Below are positions 34,463 through 43,638 of a stretch of DNA of 64,000 nt, in pieces; position 1 is the stretch's first letter, and each line of letters starts with the position of its first letter. A model generated the notes under the pieces. It did no database searches, was not told the DNA's origin, and was given only the letters and a program-made list of their open reading frames with translations. Origin of the DNA: MWDV01 sp002070715 (GTDB lineage: Bacteria > Verrucomicrobiota > Verrucomicrobiia > Limisphaerales > MWDV01); contig DAONTI010000017.1 in the NCBI GenBank assembly GCA_035411585.1, positions 1 through 64,000 of the forward strand. Direction: 5' to 3'. Both the position numbers and the translations under genes were made by a program.

Positions 34463-37400
34463 TCACGGCATCCGCAGTCGGAAATAGCGTTCGCCGCCCG
34501 TCGTGGGCAGCGTGACGGACGCCACCCCGCCCGCTACAACGGGTGTCACGGGCAGCGGGAGATACGGTCCCGTCACCGCGTTCGCCATTTCCAATACGGG
34601 CACCGGGTGGGTTGCCGGCCAGCACAAGTTCAATCCACCGGGCCCCGGCGTCAGGGACATTATCGGCGCCGGGGTCGGAGCGAAACTGACTCCGTCAATC
34701 CAAAGCGTAAAGCCGGCGCCCCACGTGTCCGCATGAATTTCCAGCGCGGTGATCCGGCTCAGGTCCGGCGCGCCGAACGCGGTGCGACGCCAGCCGGTAA
34801 TGGTGGTCGGTGCGGCATCCAGCGGAATCGAGTAGGCGCACCATTGTTCCAGTGCGTCGTTGAGGATGTCCGCCGGCGCACCGTCAATGTAATACTGATA
34901 CTGGAAATAATTGCCTTCCTGATCCCAAAGGCGAATCCAAGGGCTGCCCTCTTGGAAGCCGAGATTGGGGTTCTGCGCAAAAAAACGCACTTTCAATGTT
35001 TGCACACCCGTCAAATCCCATTGCGCTTTGAACGCGCCGGGATAGCGCACATAGGTGTCGGCCCCGCCGTCCGTGACGAACTTCAGCGAGGTTTGCCCGA
35101 CCTGCTTATGCGCCGCGTCATCGGTAGCGGTGGTGGCGCCCGCCGCGCCGCCCGCCGCCCAAGCGGCCCAATGCGCGGCATTGGTTTCGGTGAGTTCGAC
35201 CGGCGGGAAACGCTGCAGGGGACCGCCCAGATTTAATTCGCGCTCGAAGGTGGCCTGGTTCGTCTGCCCCTGATAATAGGCGACGTTCGGTTCGGTGATG
35301 TCGAGCCAGGCGTAATCCACCATGCCCTCGTGCTCGACGCGAAAATGCAGCAAGCCATTCACGCCAATGACCGCGACGTAACCAAAGGGATTGGCGTGGA
35401 GCACGTCGCCGGTGGGCAGCGGCGGCACTTTGTCCGGGTCCACCGGCACATTGGGGAGCACGAAGATGCCATCCTGGTCGGTCATCCCTTGGGCCTTAAT
35501 TTGCGGGGTGATCAAATGGCCCACGCCGGGGCGCTCCTCCAGTTGATACATTTTTACTGTGGCGTTTTGGAGCGGTTGACCCGCACGCGAGACAAAGCGC
35601 ATCCGCACCTCCGTTGGGATGCGGTAAAGATATTGGCCGTAGTAACCGTGCGCCTGATCCTGCCAGAGGCTCATGGCCAGCGCGCTGTGCGTGGAGAGGA
35701 AGGGGCTGCATCCGCGCATCAGACAATCGGGCGCCGTGTAACCCAGGCCGCTCACCTGATTCCGCTCCGGACTAAGGTCCATTTGATACAAATCAATCAA
35801 GCCCAGTTGATGTCCCATTTCGTGGAGGTAACCATAATCAATGTCTTCCTCCGGGCGGTAGTAGCCGGAGTTGCGATAGCTGGAGGGCGCCTCCCAAGCG
35901 TAAAAGCGGAAGGGAAAGATGGCGAACTCGATATTGTTCACCGCCGGATCGGGCGCGGAATCGGGCAACAGTTCCAGCCAGTCGTAATGCACCCTCTTCG
36001 TGCTGCCGGCCGCGGCGAACATGGCATTGAAGCGTGTCATGTGCCGTTGGATCCAGTCAATCAAGTCATCCGTGGCCGCGTCTGGATAATTGGTGCTCTG
36101 CAACGTGAAACTGTCGTAATAAGACTGGTCCACGAAGCTCAAGAACCCCACCGACTTGCTGTAAATGGTCACCGTGTTATTGGCGGGCCGCGCGTCGGCA
36201 CCCGACAGGGAAAAACAGATTTCGTGCATGGCGCCGTCCCACGGGCGCACCAGCGTGAACGTGAGGATCCCGTCCGGCGCCAGCGGACCGGCGTGGCTGT
36301 TGGTCTGAACCGGAACGCCGTCCCACTGCCAGACCCCCGTAACGGCGTCCGTCCAAGAATTCCCGCCGCGGTTGCGAATGGTGGCGGTATAGGTCACGGG
36401 ATCATTGGTGGCCGGCCAACGCGGCATGTCGGGCGTTTGGCCCTGCCCCAGACCGGTCGCGGCGCTGGAAATGTAGGGGCCGAAGCCGGACGGCTCCGTG
36501 ATTTCATAGGTCGTGTATTCCGCCGCATAACGGGGAAAGCGCGGGGTGCGCGAGATGCTGACCACTTGCAAATCCGTTTCATCCACGGGCCGGTAGCCGC
36601 CAATGGCTTGAACGGTCGCCGGCCCCGTGCCTGCAGTCGAAATGCTGGCGATGAAGTAGTAATAGACCTGCCCGTTCACCAGCGGGGCATCGAGGTAATT
36701 TGTCGTCAGCCGATCAGGAATCGTCATCACCGGCGTCAGGCCGTCGAGGGAAGTGAACGGGGCGTTGGCGCGATAGATGGCGTAGTGCGAAAAAAGTCCC
36801 GCCGGATCGGATACCGCCTGCCAGCGCAATTGGACGGCGGCGTTCAACGCGCGCCCGGTCTGGCCGGCGGGCGAGGGAAGCGGGATGTCCGGCACGGCGT
36901 TCAGGTCGAAGGCGTTGAAAAGGTTTTGCACTTGGAACGTCGGCGTTTCGCCATCACCGTTGCCTTGCGTCCAAAGGAGGCGGGCGGGCAGGTAGAGCAG
37001 TCCGTCCGGCGCCAGCGTGGCCGAACTGAAGGCTGTACCCCCAGCGGCCACTTCCAGCGTGTCCAAGAGAGTGGCGTTCGTGCCGTCATCGCGCAGCGCG
37101 AAATAGACGCCGCCTTCGTTGTTGCCGACAATCAACACGCCGTTGGGGGTGACGATCGGTGCGGACATGGTGTATTCCCAGCCTTTGCTGCCGGTGGGGT
37201 AGGCCCATTTCACGGTGCCATCGGCCGTGTGGATGGCGTAAAGTTGTCCGAGGCCATCCGGGTTTACGGTTTGGAAATAATAAGTCTGCCCGTCATGCGC
37301 GAGGCAGCCGCTGCTCTGGGCGCGTTCGGGATGATTAACTCCTGCGGTGTAAGTGTGGACGGGCATGGCCAACTGACTCCAGAGTGGCGCGCCTTGCAGA

Positions 37401-38281
37401 TCCACGCCGACAATCCGGATGCTACCATCGCCGACGGGCAGATAAACCCGCCCGGTAACCGGGTCCACCGTGGGATCGCCATCGGTGAGTCCACCAAAGT
37501 CCACGTGCCATAATTCCGCCCCAGTGTCACCGTCGAAATCTCCCAACCAACCACAGCGCCCGGTGGCCAAAACGTGGATTTTGCCTCCCGCCGGATGAAT
37601 GGCCACGCGACTGTAACAGGTGCAAAGGCGCGTGGCCGCTTCCCAAGTGACCGTGATGGCGGACCCGGAATCGGTGCCGGCGCTGGGCCGGTCATCCCAT
37701 TGGTTGGCAAAGATCCGGCCATCCGGCGCCACCTTGGGCGAAAAGGAACTCAACTTTTTCCAACCCGGATCCGCGCCGTTGTGCCAGTAACTGGACGGTC
37801 CGTTGTCTGCGGCAAACGCCATCAAGGGATGCTCCGTGTCGTCGTTTATCACGTAAACCGTCTGCCCATCGGGGGAGAAAGCGGGGGTATTCTCGCCGAT
37901 GGACTCCCCGCCATCGGGATTGCCGTTCCAGAGAAATTGTCCCGTATGCCGCTCCATCGCCTGCACGCCCTGCGGCCAATGGTAACCGCTGACCACCAAG
38001 TCCGCTCCATCGGGGCCGACGCCATCGAAAAACACCATGGAACTGGCGGAGAGATTGCCTTCGTTGGGTGAGTTCGGCGCCCGTTTTTGCCAGCGAAGCG
38101 CAGCGAAAAAGTTCGCGCCTTGGCGATTGGCGGGCACGGTAAAATCGGCCCGCCCGGTATTTTGCGAATCACGCTGGCGTTGTGGCCAGGAAGCGGCCAG
38201 GGCGGATGAGCCGCAGAGGAAGTTCAGGCTGGTACCGCCCACCAACAAGCCGGCAAGGGTGTAATGCAACGCGCGCTTCAT
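34463..38281 (-). CDS. Giant secreted PQQ-propeller protein with zincin-like HEMGH
   Basis: A 1272-residue exported protein. A signal peptide (MKRALHYTLAG to ALAA) precedes a beta-propeller of PQQ-like units over about residues 30-480 (repeats like TPAFSPDGQTVYVIND and LYAIHTADGTVKWAYP). A fibronectin-III-like domain (VQLRWQAVSDPAGLFSHYAIY) and a CARDB-like domain (VTYTATIRNRGGNSW) follow. Near residue 819 lies YLHEMGHQLGLIDLY, an HExxH zinc-protease motif. Then come a carboxypeptidase-regulatory-like domain (VRMRFVSRAGQPLQNATVKM), a carbohydrate-binding-like sandwich and a tail ending ERYFRLRMP. A large surface protein, possibly a peptidase, is the best description. The start is the ATG at 38281; an in-frame codon at 38332 was rejected. 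Confidence 0.75.
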   Translation of the reverse strand: MKRALHYTLAGLLVGGTSLNFLCGSSALAASWPQRQRDSQNTGRADFTVPANRQGANFFAALRWQKRAPNSPNEGNLSASSMVFFDGVGPDGADLVVSGYHWPQGVQAMERHTGQFLWNGNPDGGESIGENTPAFSPDGQTVYVINDDTEHPLMAFAADNGPSSYWHNGADPGWKKLSSFSPKVAPDGRIFANQWDDRPSAGTDSGSAITVTWEAATRLCTCYSRVAIHPAGGKIHVLATGRCGWLGDFDGDTGAELWHVDFGGLTDGDPTVDPVTGRVYLPVGDGSIRIVGVDLQGAPLWSQLAMPVHTYTAGVNHPERAQSSGCLAHDGQTYYFQTVNPDGLGQLYAIHTADGTVKWAYPTGSKGWEYTMSAPIVTPNGVLIVGNNEGGVYFALRDDGTNATLLDTLEVAAGGTAFSSATLAPDGLLYLPARLLWTQGNGDGETPTFQVQNLFNAFDLNAVPDIPLPSPAGQTGRALNAAVQLRWQAVSDPAGLFSHYAIYRANAPFTSLDGLTPVMTIPDRLTTNYLDAPLVNGQVYYYFIASISTAGTGPATVQAIGGYRPVDETDLQVVSISRTPRFPRYAAEYTTYEITEPSGFGPYISSAATGLGQGQTPDMPRWPATNDPVTYTATIRNRGGNSWTDAVTGVWQWDGVPVQTNSHAGPLAPDGILTFTLVRPWDGAMHEICFSLSGADARPANNTVTIYSKSVGFLSFVDQSYYDSFTLQSTNYPDAATDDLIDWIQRHMTRFNAMFAAAGSTKRVHYDWLELLPDSAPDPAVNNIEFAIFPFRFYAWEAPSSYRNSGYYRPEEDIDYGYLHEMGHQLGLIDLYQMDLSPERNQVSGLGYTAPDCLMRGCSPFLSTHSALAMSLWQDQAHGYYGQYLYRIPTEVRMRFVSRAGQPLQNATVKMYQLEERPGVGHLITPQIKAQGMTDQDGIFVLPNVPVDPDKVPPLPTGDVLHANPFGYVAVIGVNGLLHFRVEHEGMVDYAWLDITEPNVAYYQGQTNQATFERELNLGGPLQRFPPVELTETNAAHWAAWAAGGAAGATTATDDAAHKQVGQTSLKFVTDGGADTYVRYPGAFKAQWDLTGVQTLKVRFFAQNPNLGFQEGSPWIRLWDQEGNYFQYQYYIDGAPADILNDALEQWCAYSIPLDAAPTTITGWRRTAFGAPDLSRITALEIHADTWGAGFTLWIDGVSFAPTPAPIMSLTPGPGGLNLCWPATHPVPVLEMANAVTGPYLPLPVTPVVAGGVASVTLPTTGGERYFRLRMP

Positions 38282-38634
38282 ATCGTTCCTTCCAGAACAT
38301 TTTCGCCGCAGGCATCGTTCTTCCCACAGCAAAGGCGGCGAACATCACCGGAGAATCCCGTACTGAGTTTTGACCGTGCCATCCGGCACAGGATGACTGA
38401 GTTTTATCTACTACCGCCCCGGAAATACGTCAAGCTTCCTCCCGTTCCGCCTGATTTCAGCGGGCGTCAACCAAGCCGCGCCGGCCGGGAAAAGCACCAG
38501 AAACCGCATGCCGTTTTCCTCTCCTGAGGCGCTCCCATGCAGTTGGGCAGAGTGGGGCTTGGATGGCTTTTGAATCGGAATAATCGCCGCTCAAAAGCTG
38601 GAAAAGAAATTGGGAGAGGCTTACTCTTCGAGCG
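38282..38634. other. Divergent promoter region
   Basis: A gap of 353 bp between two divergent secreted-protein genes. It should hold two promoters, but I see no clear -10/-35 pair, operator or repeat. It has no gene I can support. Confidence 0.4.
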
Positions 38635-39846
38635 ATGAACGCTCGGCTGGCAGCGAGGTTAATTGCGAGTGCGCTGGGGTGTCTTGCCTGGACGGACGAC
38701 GGAGCCGACGCACAATGGGATTTTCGCTTTGGCCGCCCGGCTTTGGATGAAGGCGCGCTCGCAGCGGTGTGGCACCATGGCAAACTTTACGTGGGCGGTA
38801 ATTTCCAGGCGGCGGGTGCCAGCTTTGCGCCTGGCGTGGCGCGTTGGGATGGAACGAACTGGCACCCGGTGGGCGAAGGATTATCCAATAGCAACGCCAT
38901 CCTTCCGGTGGTGACGTCTTTGGCAAGCTGGGAGGATGTGCTTTATGCCGGCGGAAATTTCGTTCGTTCGGGCGATGCCTGGATGCCCGGCTTGGCCCGT
39001 TGGAACGGCACGAATTGGAGCGCCTTGCCCGGCATTGCGGCGGCGCGAGTGAACCGGCTGGTGGTGGATGATGAGGGTTTGTTCGTCGCGGGAAATCTTC
39101 GCTTCACGGGCGATACTAACGCCTACGGGGTCGCGCACTGGGATGGCAGTAGTTGGGAGACTTACGACAGTCGCATTCGCGTTGATGATAGTGTCAGGTG
39201 CATTGCCGTGCGCGATGACACCGTTTTCATTTCCGGCAGTTTCAGCGCCATTGCCGACACGCCGATTTCGTATAATGCGTATTGGAACGGTGACGTCTGG
39301 CAGGCTTTACCCGGATTGACGAATCGAACTTTTCGCGCCCTCGTCATTCACGCCGGAGAATTGTACGGCAGCGGTTTGTTCACCCGCATCGGCGGCGTGG
39401 CCGCCAACCATCTGGCACGGTGGGATGGTGAAAATTGGTGGCCGGTGGGCGACGGGTTTGATCAAGCACCGGATGATTTGTTCACCGTTGCGAACGACTT
39501 TTTTGCGGTCGGCAACTTCAAACAAAGCGGAAACACCCCAATGCGTGGTGTGGCGCGTTGGGACGGCGCGACTTGGCAGCCCACTGATGCGGACGCCTGG
39601 CCGGAGGCGAAACCCGAAATACCGATCCATTTATGTCTCACGGATGATGGGCGTTTGTTTGCCGTCGGCTATTTCTTCTCGGTGCATGGACAACGGGCCG
39701 GGCACGTCGCCGAGTGGAACGGAACGCAATGGCAGCCGGTGGTGGTCACGAACAGTCTCGCACTGATGGATGGGTTTCTGAGCATTTTTTCGATGGCGGC
39801 GGACGAACAGGCGCTGTTCGTTGGCGGAGTTTACTCCGAACCGTAG
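38635..39846 (+). CDS. Secreted propeller-like repeat protein, 5' part before TAG
   Basis: Residues 1-27 form a signal peptide; then repeats of about 45 residues follow, each with LYVGGNF-type and ARWDGTNW-type cores, such as LYAGGNFVRSGD, HWDGSSWETYD and LYGSGLFTRIGGVAANHLARWDG. Such repeats form beta-propellers on secreted proteins. The frame ends with TAG at 39844-39846 directly after LFVGGVYSEP, in the middle of a repeat. The same frame continues open to 41004 with more of the same repeats, so the natural gene was probably 790 codons and this is its N-terminal half. A 403-residue truncated product could still be secreted. Confidence 0.65.
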   Translation: MNARLAARLIASALGCLAWTDDGADAQWDFRFGRPALDEGALAAVWHHGKLYVGGNFQAAGASFAPGVARWDGTNWHPVGEGLSNSNAILPVVTSLASWEDVLYAGGNFVRSGDAWMPGLARWNGTNWSALPGIAAARVNRLVVDDEGLFVAGNLRFTGDTNAYGVAHWDGSSWETYDSRIRVDDSVRCIAVRDDTVFISGSFSAIADTPISYNAYWNGDVWQALPGLTNRTFRALVIHAGELYGSGLFTRIGGVAANHLARWDGENWWPVGDGFDQAPDDLFTVANDFFAVGNFKQSGNTPMRGVARWDGATWQPTDADAWPEAKPEIPIHLCLTDDGRLFAVGYFFSVHGQRAGHVAEWNGTQWQPVVVTNSLALMDGFLSIFSMAADEQALFVGGVYSEP

Positions 39847-41004
39847 GGGGCAAGCGGTCGCGCTGTCTGGCAATTGAAATCCAACGCTTGGACGAAATTA
39901 GGCGGGGACTTTACGAACGTTGGCGGATCTCCCGTGATTCGGAGTCTCGTCTTGCAAAACGGACAATTGTTTGCGGCTGGTGGATTTACCAACGCGGGCG
40001 GCGCCACGGTGCATAACCTGGCCCGCTGGGATGGCAACCAATGGCAGGCCGTGGGCGGCATTACGAGCGGCGACATCGGCGCCATGACCGGCGACGGGAC
40101 CAATCTGTTTGTCGGCGACACCGACGCTCCGCCACTTCCGACCGCGAACGCCCGCGTGAAACAGTGGGATGGTCACCAATGGACCGTGTTGGGCGGGGAA
40201 CTGAAAGGGCGGCTCCATTCACTCACCTGGGCGGACGGCAACCTCTATGTTGGAGGCGCCTTCACCAATGTTGACGGTCAGGCGGCCAACCACATCGCCG
40301 TTTGGAAAAATGGGCAATGGGCAAACCTGGGCAGCGGCGTGGACGGCGCAATCGGCGTTACGGTGGAGGCAATCGTTGTGGATGGAACCAATGTTTTTGC
40401 GGGTGGCCGCTTCGCAACGGCAGGCGGAGTGGCAGTCAATAATTTGGCGCGTTGGGATGGGGCGCAATGGCATCCAGTCGGCACGCCACCGCACGATGGG
40501 GTGCTGGCCTCCGCTGCGGCGATCATGGCCATGACAATGCGAGATGGGCAGTTGTACGCCGGCGGCTTTTTCACCAATACCGGCGGGCAGGATATCGCGG
40601 CTCTGGCGCGATTTGATGGGACGAACTGGACCCGATTGGGTTCCGGCCTGCGTCGCTGGGGTATCGGCGCTGCGCCTCAAGTGCGGGCTTTGGCCTGGCA
40701 GGACAATGCTTTGTGGGTGGGCGGCCTCTTCCCAGCCGCGGGCAACAAAGCCGCTGCCAGCATTGCGCGTTGGGTGGCGCAGCCGAACATCAGGTTGGCG
40801 GCACCTAACCCCACCGGAAATCAATCATGGCAAATCCGCGCGAGCGGCGTGGCGGGCTTGCGCTTTACGCTGCAAACTTCGATCAATTTACAAGAGTGGG
40901 TTGATCGCACCAGCGGCGAGGGCGACACCGACACTTGGGAATTTCTGGACACGCAGTCGTATTTAACTGACCAACGCTACTATCGCAGCGTCCTACGCCC
41001 TTGA
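39847..41004 (+). pseudogene. 3' part of the same repeat protein after the in-frame TAG
   Basis: This continues the frame of the preceding part directly after the TAG, with no shift: GASGRAVWQLKSNAWTKLGG completes the interrupted repeat. Further units follow (LFAAGGFTNAGGATVHNLARWDG; LYVGGAFTNVDGQAANHIAVW). The last 75 residues form the C-terminal tail ending QRYYRSVLRP, also seen on three other secreted proteins here. The segment has no signal peptide, so independent expression from a TTG at 39874 would give a non-exported fragment. A recent nonsense mutation, a sequencing error or stop-codon readthrough would all explain this. Confidence 0.6.
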
Positions 41005-41215
41005 GCATCACTTGCCGTATCGAGTGGCGCCTTGACGCCGGAGCCGGCGGATTTCGGTTGAATGACGGCGGATGAGGCGCTCCCCATGCCGGTCCAGCCC
41101 GCTCCAGGAACGCAGCGGTTTGGCGAAGAAAAAATTTGCTTGCGGTGGACCGGATGTTTCCAGCAGTGTCCGTCCAGCAGAACATGGAATCATTCATTGG
41201 GATTAAAACAACATT

Positions 41216-43480
41216 ATGAGTAAAAAAAGCATTCTCCATATCCTTCTCGCCGGGCTGGTCTGCCAGGCCGTGTCCACGTCCGCGGTTGATGTCGTCCGGA
41301 ATGGCGGTTTTGACGAGGTCTTGGTCGGTTGGGAAATTCCTGAGGCGCTGGCGGATCTTTTCCCCTATGATGCGGCACTGGGGGCGGCGGCGCTCCGGCC
41401 TTGGAATATGGCTTTCGATTACCGGGGACCGGTCTTAAACCAGCCACTGAATGTGCCGTTGAAGGCGGGGGATACGGTGGAGGTTTCCGTGGATCTCAAG
41501 GCTTCGTGGCAGCATGACGCCGGTCCCCGCTCCGTGGCCGTCTATCTCGAATTCCTCGACACGGCGGCGGTGCGCCATCGCGTGCGGGTTATTAACCCGG
41601 ACGATGGCGAAATCGGCACCGACTGGACGACGTTTACCACGACCCACACGCCCGCGGCGGGCATGAGCAAGCTGGTGGGCGTGAGCCTGGCCATTGAGAC
41701 GGATGATTATTTTTATGCCGACAACGTCAAAGTATCCACGCCGACCGCCGGTGCGCCGGTGCCGGTGCTGGGGGCGGTGCCGCCGACGGTGGCCTATGGT
41801 CAAAATCTCGTCATTCAGGGCCGCCACTTCGGAACGGGCGGACGGGTTCTGTTGAGCGGCAGCCCCAACGGTCTGACCATCCAATCGTGGAGCGATACGG
41901 AGATTGTGGTTGAGGTCAATGATCCTTGCGTTGGCGGCCCGCTGACGGTGGAGGCGGCGGGAGTGCGTTCGTGGCAGCCGCGTCGGGTGACCATTGCCAG
42001 TCCGCATTACACGCTGGCGACCAAACCCGCCAAGGTCTTGGCGGTGCTGGGACAGCAACTGTCCATCGCCGTCTTTGCCAATTTCGAAAACAACTTCGCG
42101 CCGGCGGAAGGCATTACGTTTACGGTGCCGGGATATGGCAGTGGCGTCGCCCAACTCTCCACCAATGTGATCTACGGCAGGGGCGGCACCCAATTGACGT
42201 TTGACACCGCCGGGTTATCGGCGGGAATGCATCAAATCACCGTCGAAGCTACGGGCGGAGGCTTACAGCCCCGGACGACCACGTTTGAAATTGATCTGCG
42301 TCAGATCGGCCGGGTGGAAATGAGCTACTATCTGACCAGTGACCCTCTTCCGCTGGAGGGCGCTCATTTTACCCGCCAAACCTCCGCGCAGGTGGTTGTT
42401 CAGATTTTTGATACGGCAGAGAATGAAATTACCGGGGAATTGCCCTGGCTGCCGATGACCAGCTCGAACCCCAGCGCGTTGGACGTTTATTTGGATCCGG
42501 CCCCGTGGGGGGGCCACAGTCTGTTGGTGCAGGCAAGCGGCGCCGCTGTGCTGACGCTGACCGCCCCCAATGGCAGTGATTGGACCGCCTCCGTTAGCGC
42601 CACGATCCCGGCCCATCCCTCCATCGTCAGTGCGGACTTCCTCCTCAACCCCATGAGCAATGCCCCGGACATCACCAACGCCTTCACCTTTGTGGCGAGC
42701 GGGGCCATGTCGCGGGCGAATTGGGGGCAGATATCATTTGGCGTGACCACCGTTGGGGGAGGCTGGGGAAGCGGGAATAAATCCTATACGGATATGTTCA
42801 TCCTGGGTGAGGCGACCAAACCGGGAGAGTATTTGTTTTATGGCGGGGGCACCATGGATGGGGGATCAGCCACCGCCTATCGTAAGCTGCAGGTGGTCAA
42901 CGCTCCTACCACGGGGCTGATTCGCGGCTTGGTGAACCAACCCAAGAGCGAGATGCACGGTCACGGGCACGGCATTGAAGGCACGCTTGAATTTTACGAT
43001 GCCACTTCAGGAGTGAAATTGTTCGAACGGGAAATTTGGGAAAGGGATAATCGCTATACCGTGCCGCACCTTGAGCCCGGGGTCTATAAGTTGCGCTGGA
43101 TGGCACTGGATTGGGAGGGTAATCCGCTCGTTGAACCGCAGTGGTATCCAAACGCCGCCACGATTGACAAGGCCCAGGCGGTTACGGTGCTCGCCAATAC
43201 CGTTGTGAGTAACATCAATTTCTTTGTGAGCCCGGCACCTGTGTCTGTGTCCGCCCCGCCGGAAATTACGGAGCCTCCGGCTTTTAATCCGGGGACCGGC
43301 GAGTTTTCCGTGCAGATTCAAACCGAGTCGGGGGCGGTTTATGAGCTGCTAAAATCTACTTCCTTGTTGGACCATTCCTGGTGGCCGGTAGCGGAAGCCT
43401 GGGGGGACGGCGAGTCGCAGACGCTTGAGGATAACGAGGCGACCGGGACCAAGGGTTTTTATCGCGTGATACGCCGGTAA
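41216..43480 (+). CDS. Large secreted multidomain protein (CBM-like, IPT/TIG)
   Basis: A 754-residue exported protein. The signal peptide (residues 1-23) is followed by a beta-sandwich beginning VVRNGGFDEVLVGWEIP and ending FYADNVKVS, like CBM4/9-type carbohydrate-binding modules. An IPT/TIG domain comes next (VPPTVAYGQNLVIQGRHFG), then several Ig-like or beta-sandwich units. After these comes a carboxypeptidase-regulatory-like domain (GLIRGLVNQPKSEMHGHGHG) and a tail ending KGFYRVIRR. No catalytic motif is visible, so binding or structural roles at the surface are likely. Nothing recognisable links it to a pathway. A terminator follows the stop codon. Confidence 0.72.
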   Translation: MSKKSILHILLAGLVCQAVSTSAVDVVRNGGFDEVLVGWEIPEALADLFPYDAALGAAALRPWNMAFDYRGPVLNQPLNVPLKAGDTVEVSVDLKASWQHDAGPRSVAVYLEFLDTAAVRHRVRVINPDDGEIGTDWTTFTTTHTPAAGMSKLVGVSLAIETDDYFYADNVKVSTPTAGAPVPVLGAVPPTVAYGQNLVIQGRHFGTGGRVLLSGSPNGLTIQSWSDTEIVVEVNDPCVGGPLTVEAAGVRSWQPRRVTIASPHYTLATKPAKVLAVLGQQLSIAVFANFENNFAPAEGITFTVPGYGSGVAQLSTNVIYGRGGTQLTFDTAGLSAGMHQITVEATGGGLQPRTTTFEIDLRQIGRVEMSYYLTSDPLPLEGAHFTRQTSAQVVVQIFDTAENEITGELPWLPMTSSNPSALDVYLDPAPWGGHSLLVQASGAAVLTLTAPNGSDWTASVSATIPAHPSIVSADFLLNPMSNAPDITNAFTFVASGAMSRANWGQISFGVTTVGGGWGSGNKSYTDMFILGEATKPGEYLFYGGGTMDGGSATAYRKLQVVNAPTTGLIRGLVNQPKSEMHGHGHGIEGTLEFYDATSGVKLFEREIWERDNRYTVPHLEPGVYKLRWMALDWEGNPLVEPQWYPNAATIDKAQAVTVLANTVVSNINFFVSPAPVSVSAPPEITEPPAFNPGTGEFSVQIQTESGAVYELLKSTSLLDHSWWPVAEAWGDGESQTLEDNEATGTKGFYRVIRR

Positions 43481-43501
43481 ACGCGTTTTCCTTCATTCGA
43501 G

Positions 43502-43536
43502 AACCAGGCCTCGGTGACCCCGGTGCCTGGTTTTTT
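43502..43536 (+). terminator. Probable rho-independent terminator
   Basis: The stem aaccaggc/gcctggtt encloses a 15-nt GC-rich loop and is followed by a run of six T. It lies 21 bp after the stop codon of the large secreted protein and before the converging parC-like gene. Confidence 0.75.
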
Positions 43537-43638
43537 ATGGCACTCCCTTGCGTTGTGCGCGCCGGGTTGCGCGGTGCCGCCACGGCCGGCTTGCCTCTGG
43601 GCTGCCGGCCCGGAATGGGCAAGGCCCCCGGGGCAGGG

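Noticed and set aside
35330..37513. Plus-strand frame of 727 codons
   Set aside because: Antisense to the giant secreted PQQ-propeller protein, which has a signal peptide, recognisable domains and a C-terminal tail.
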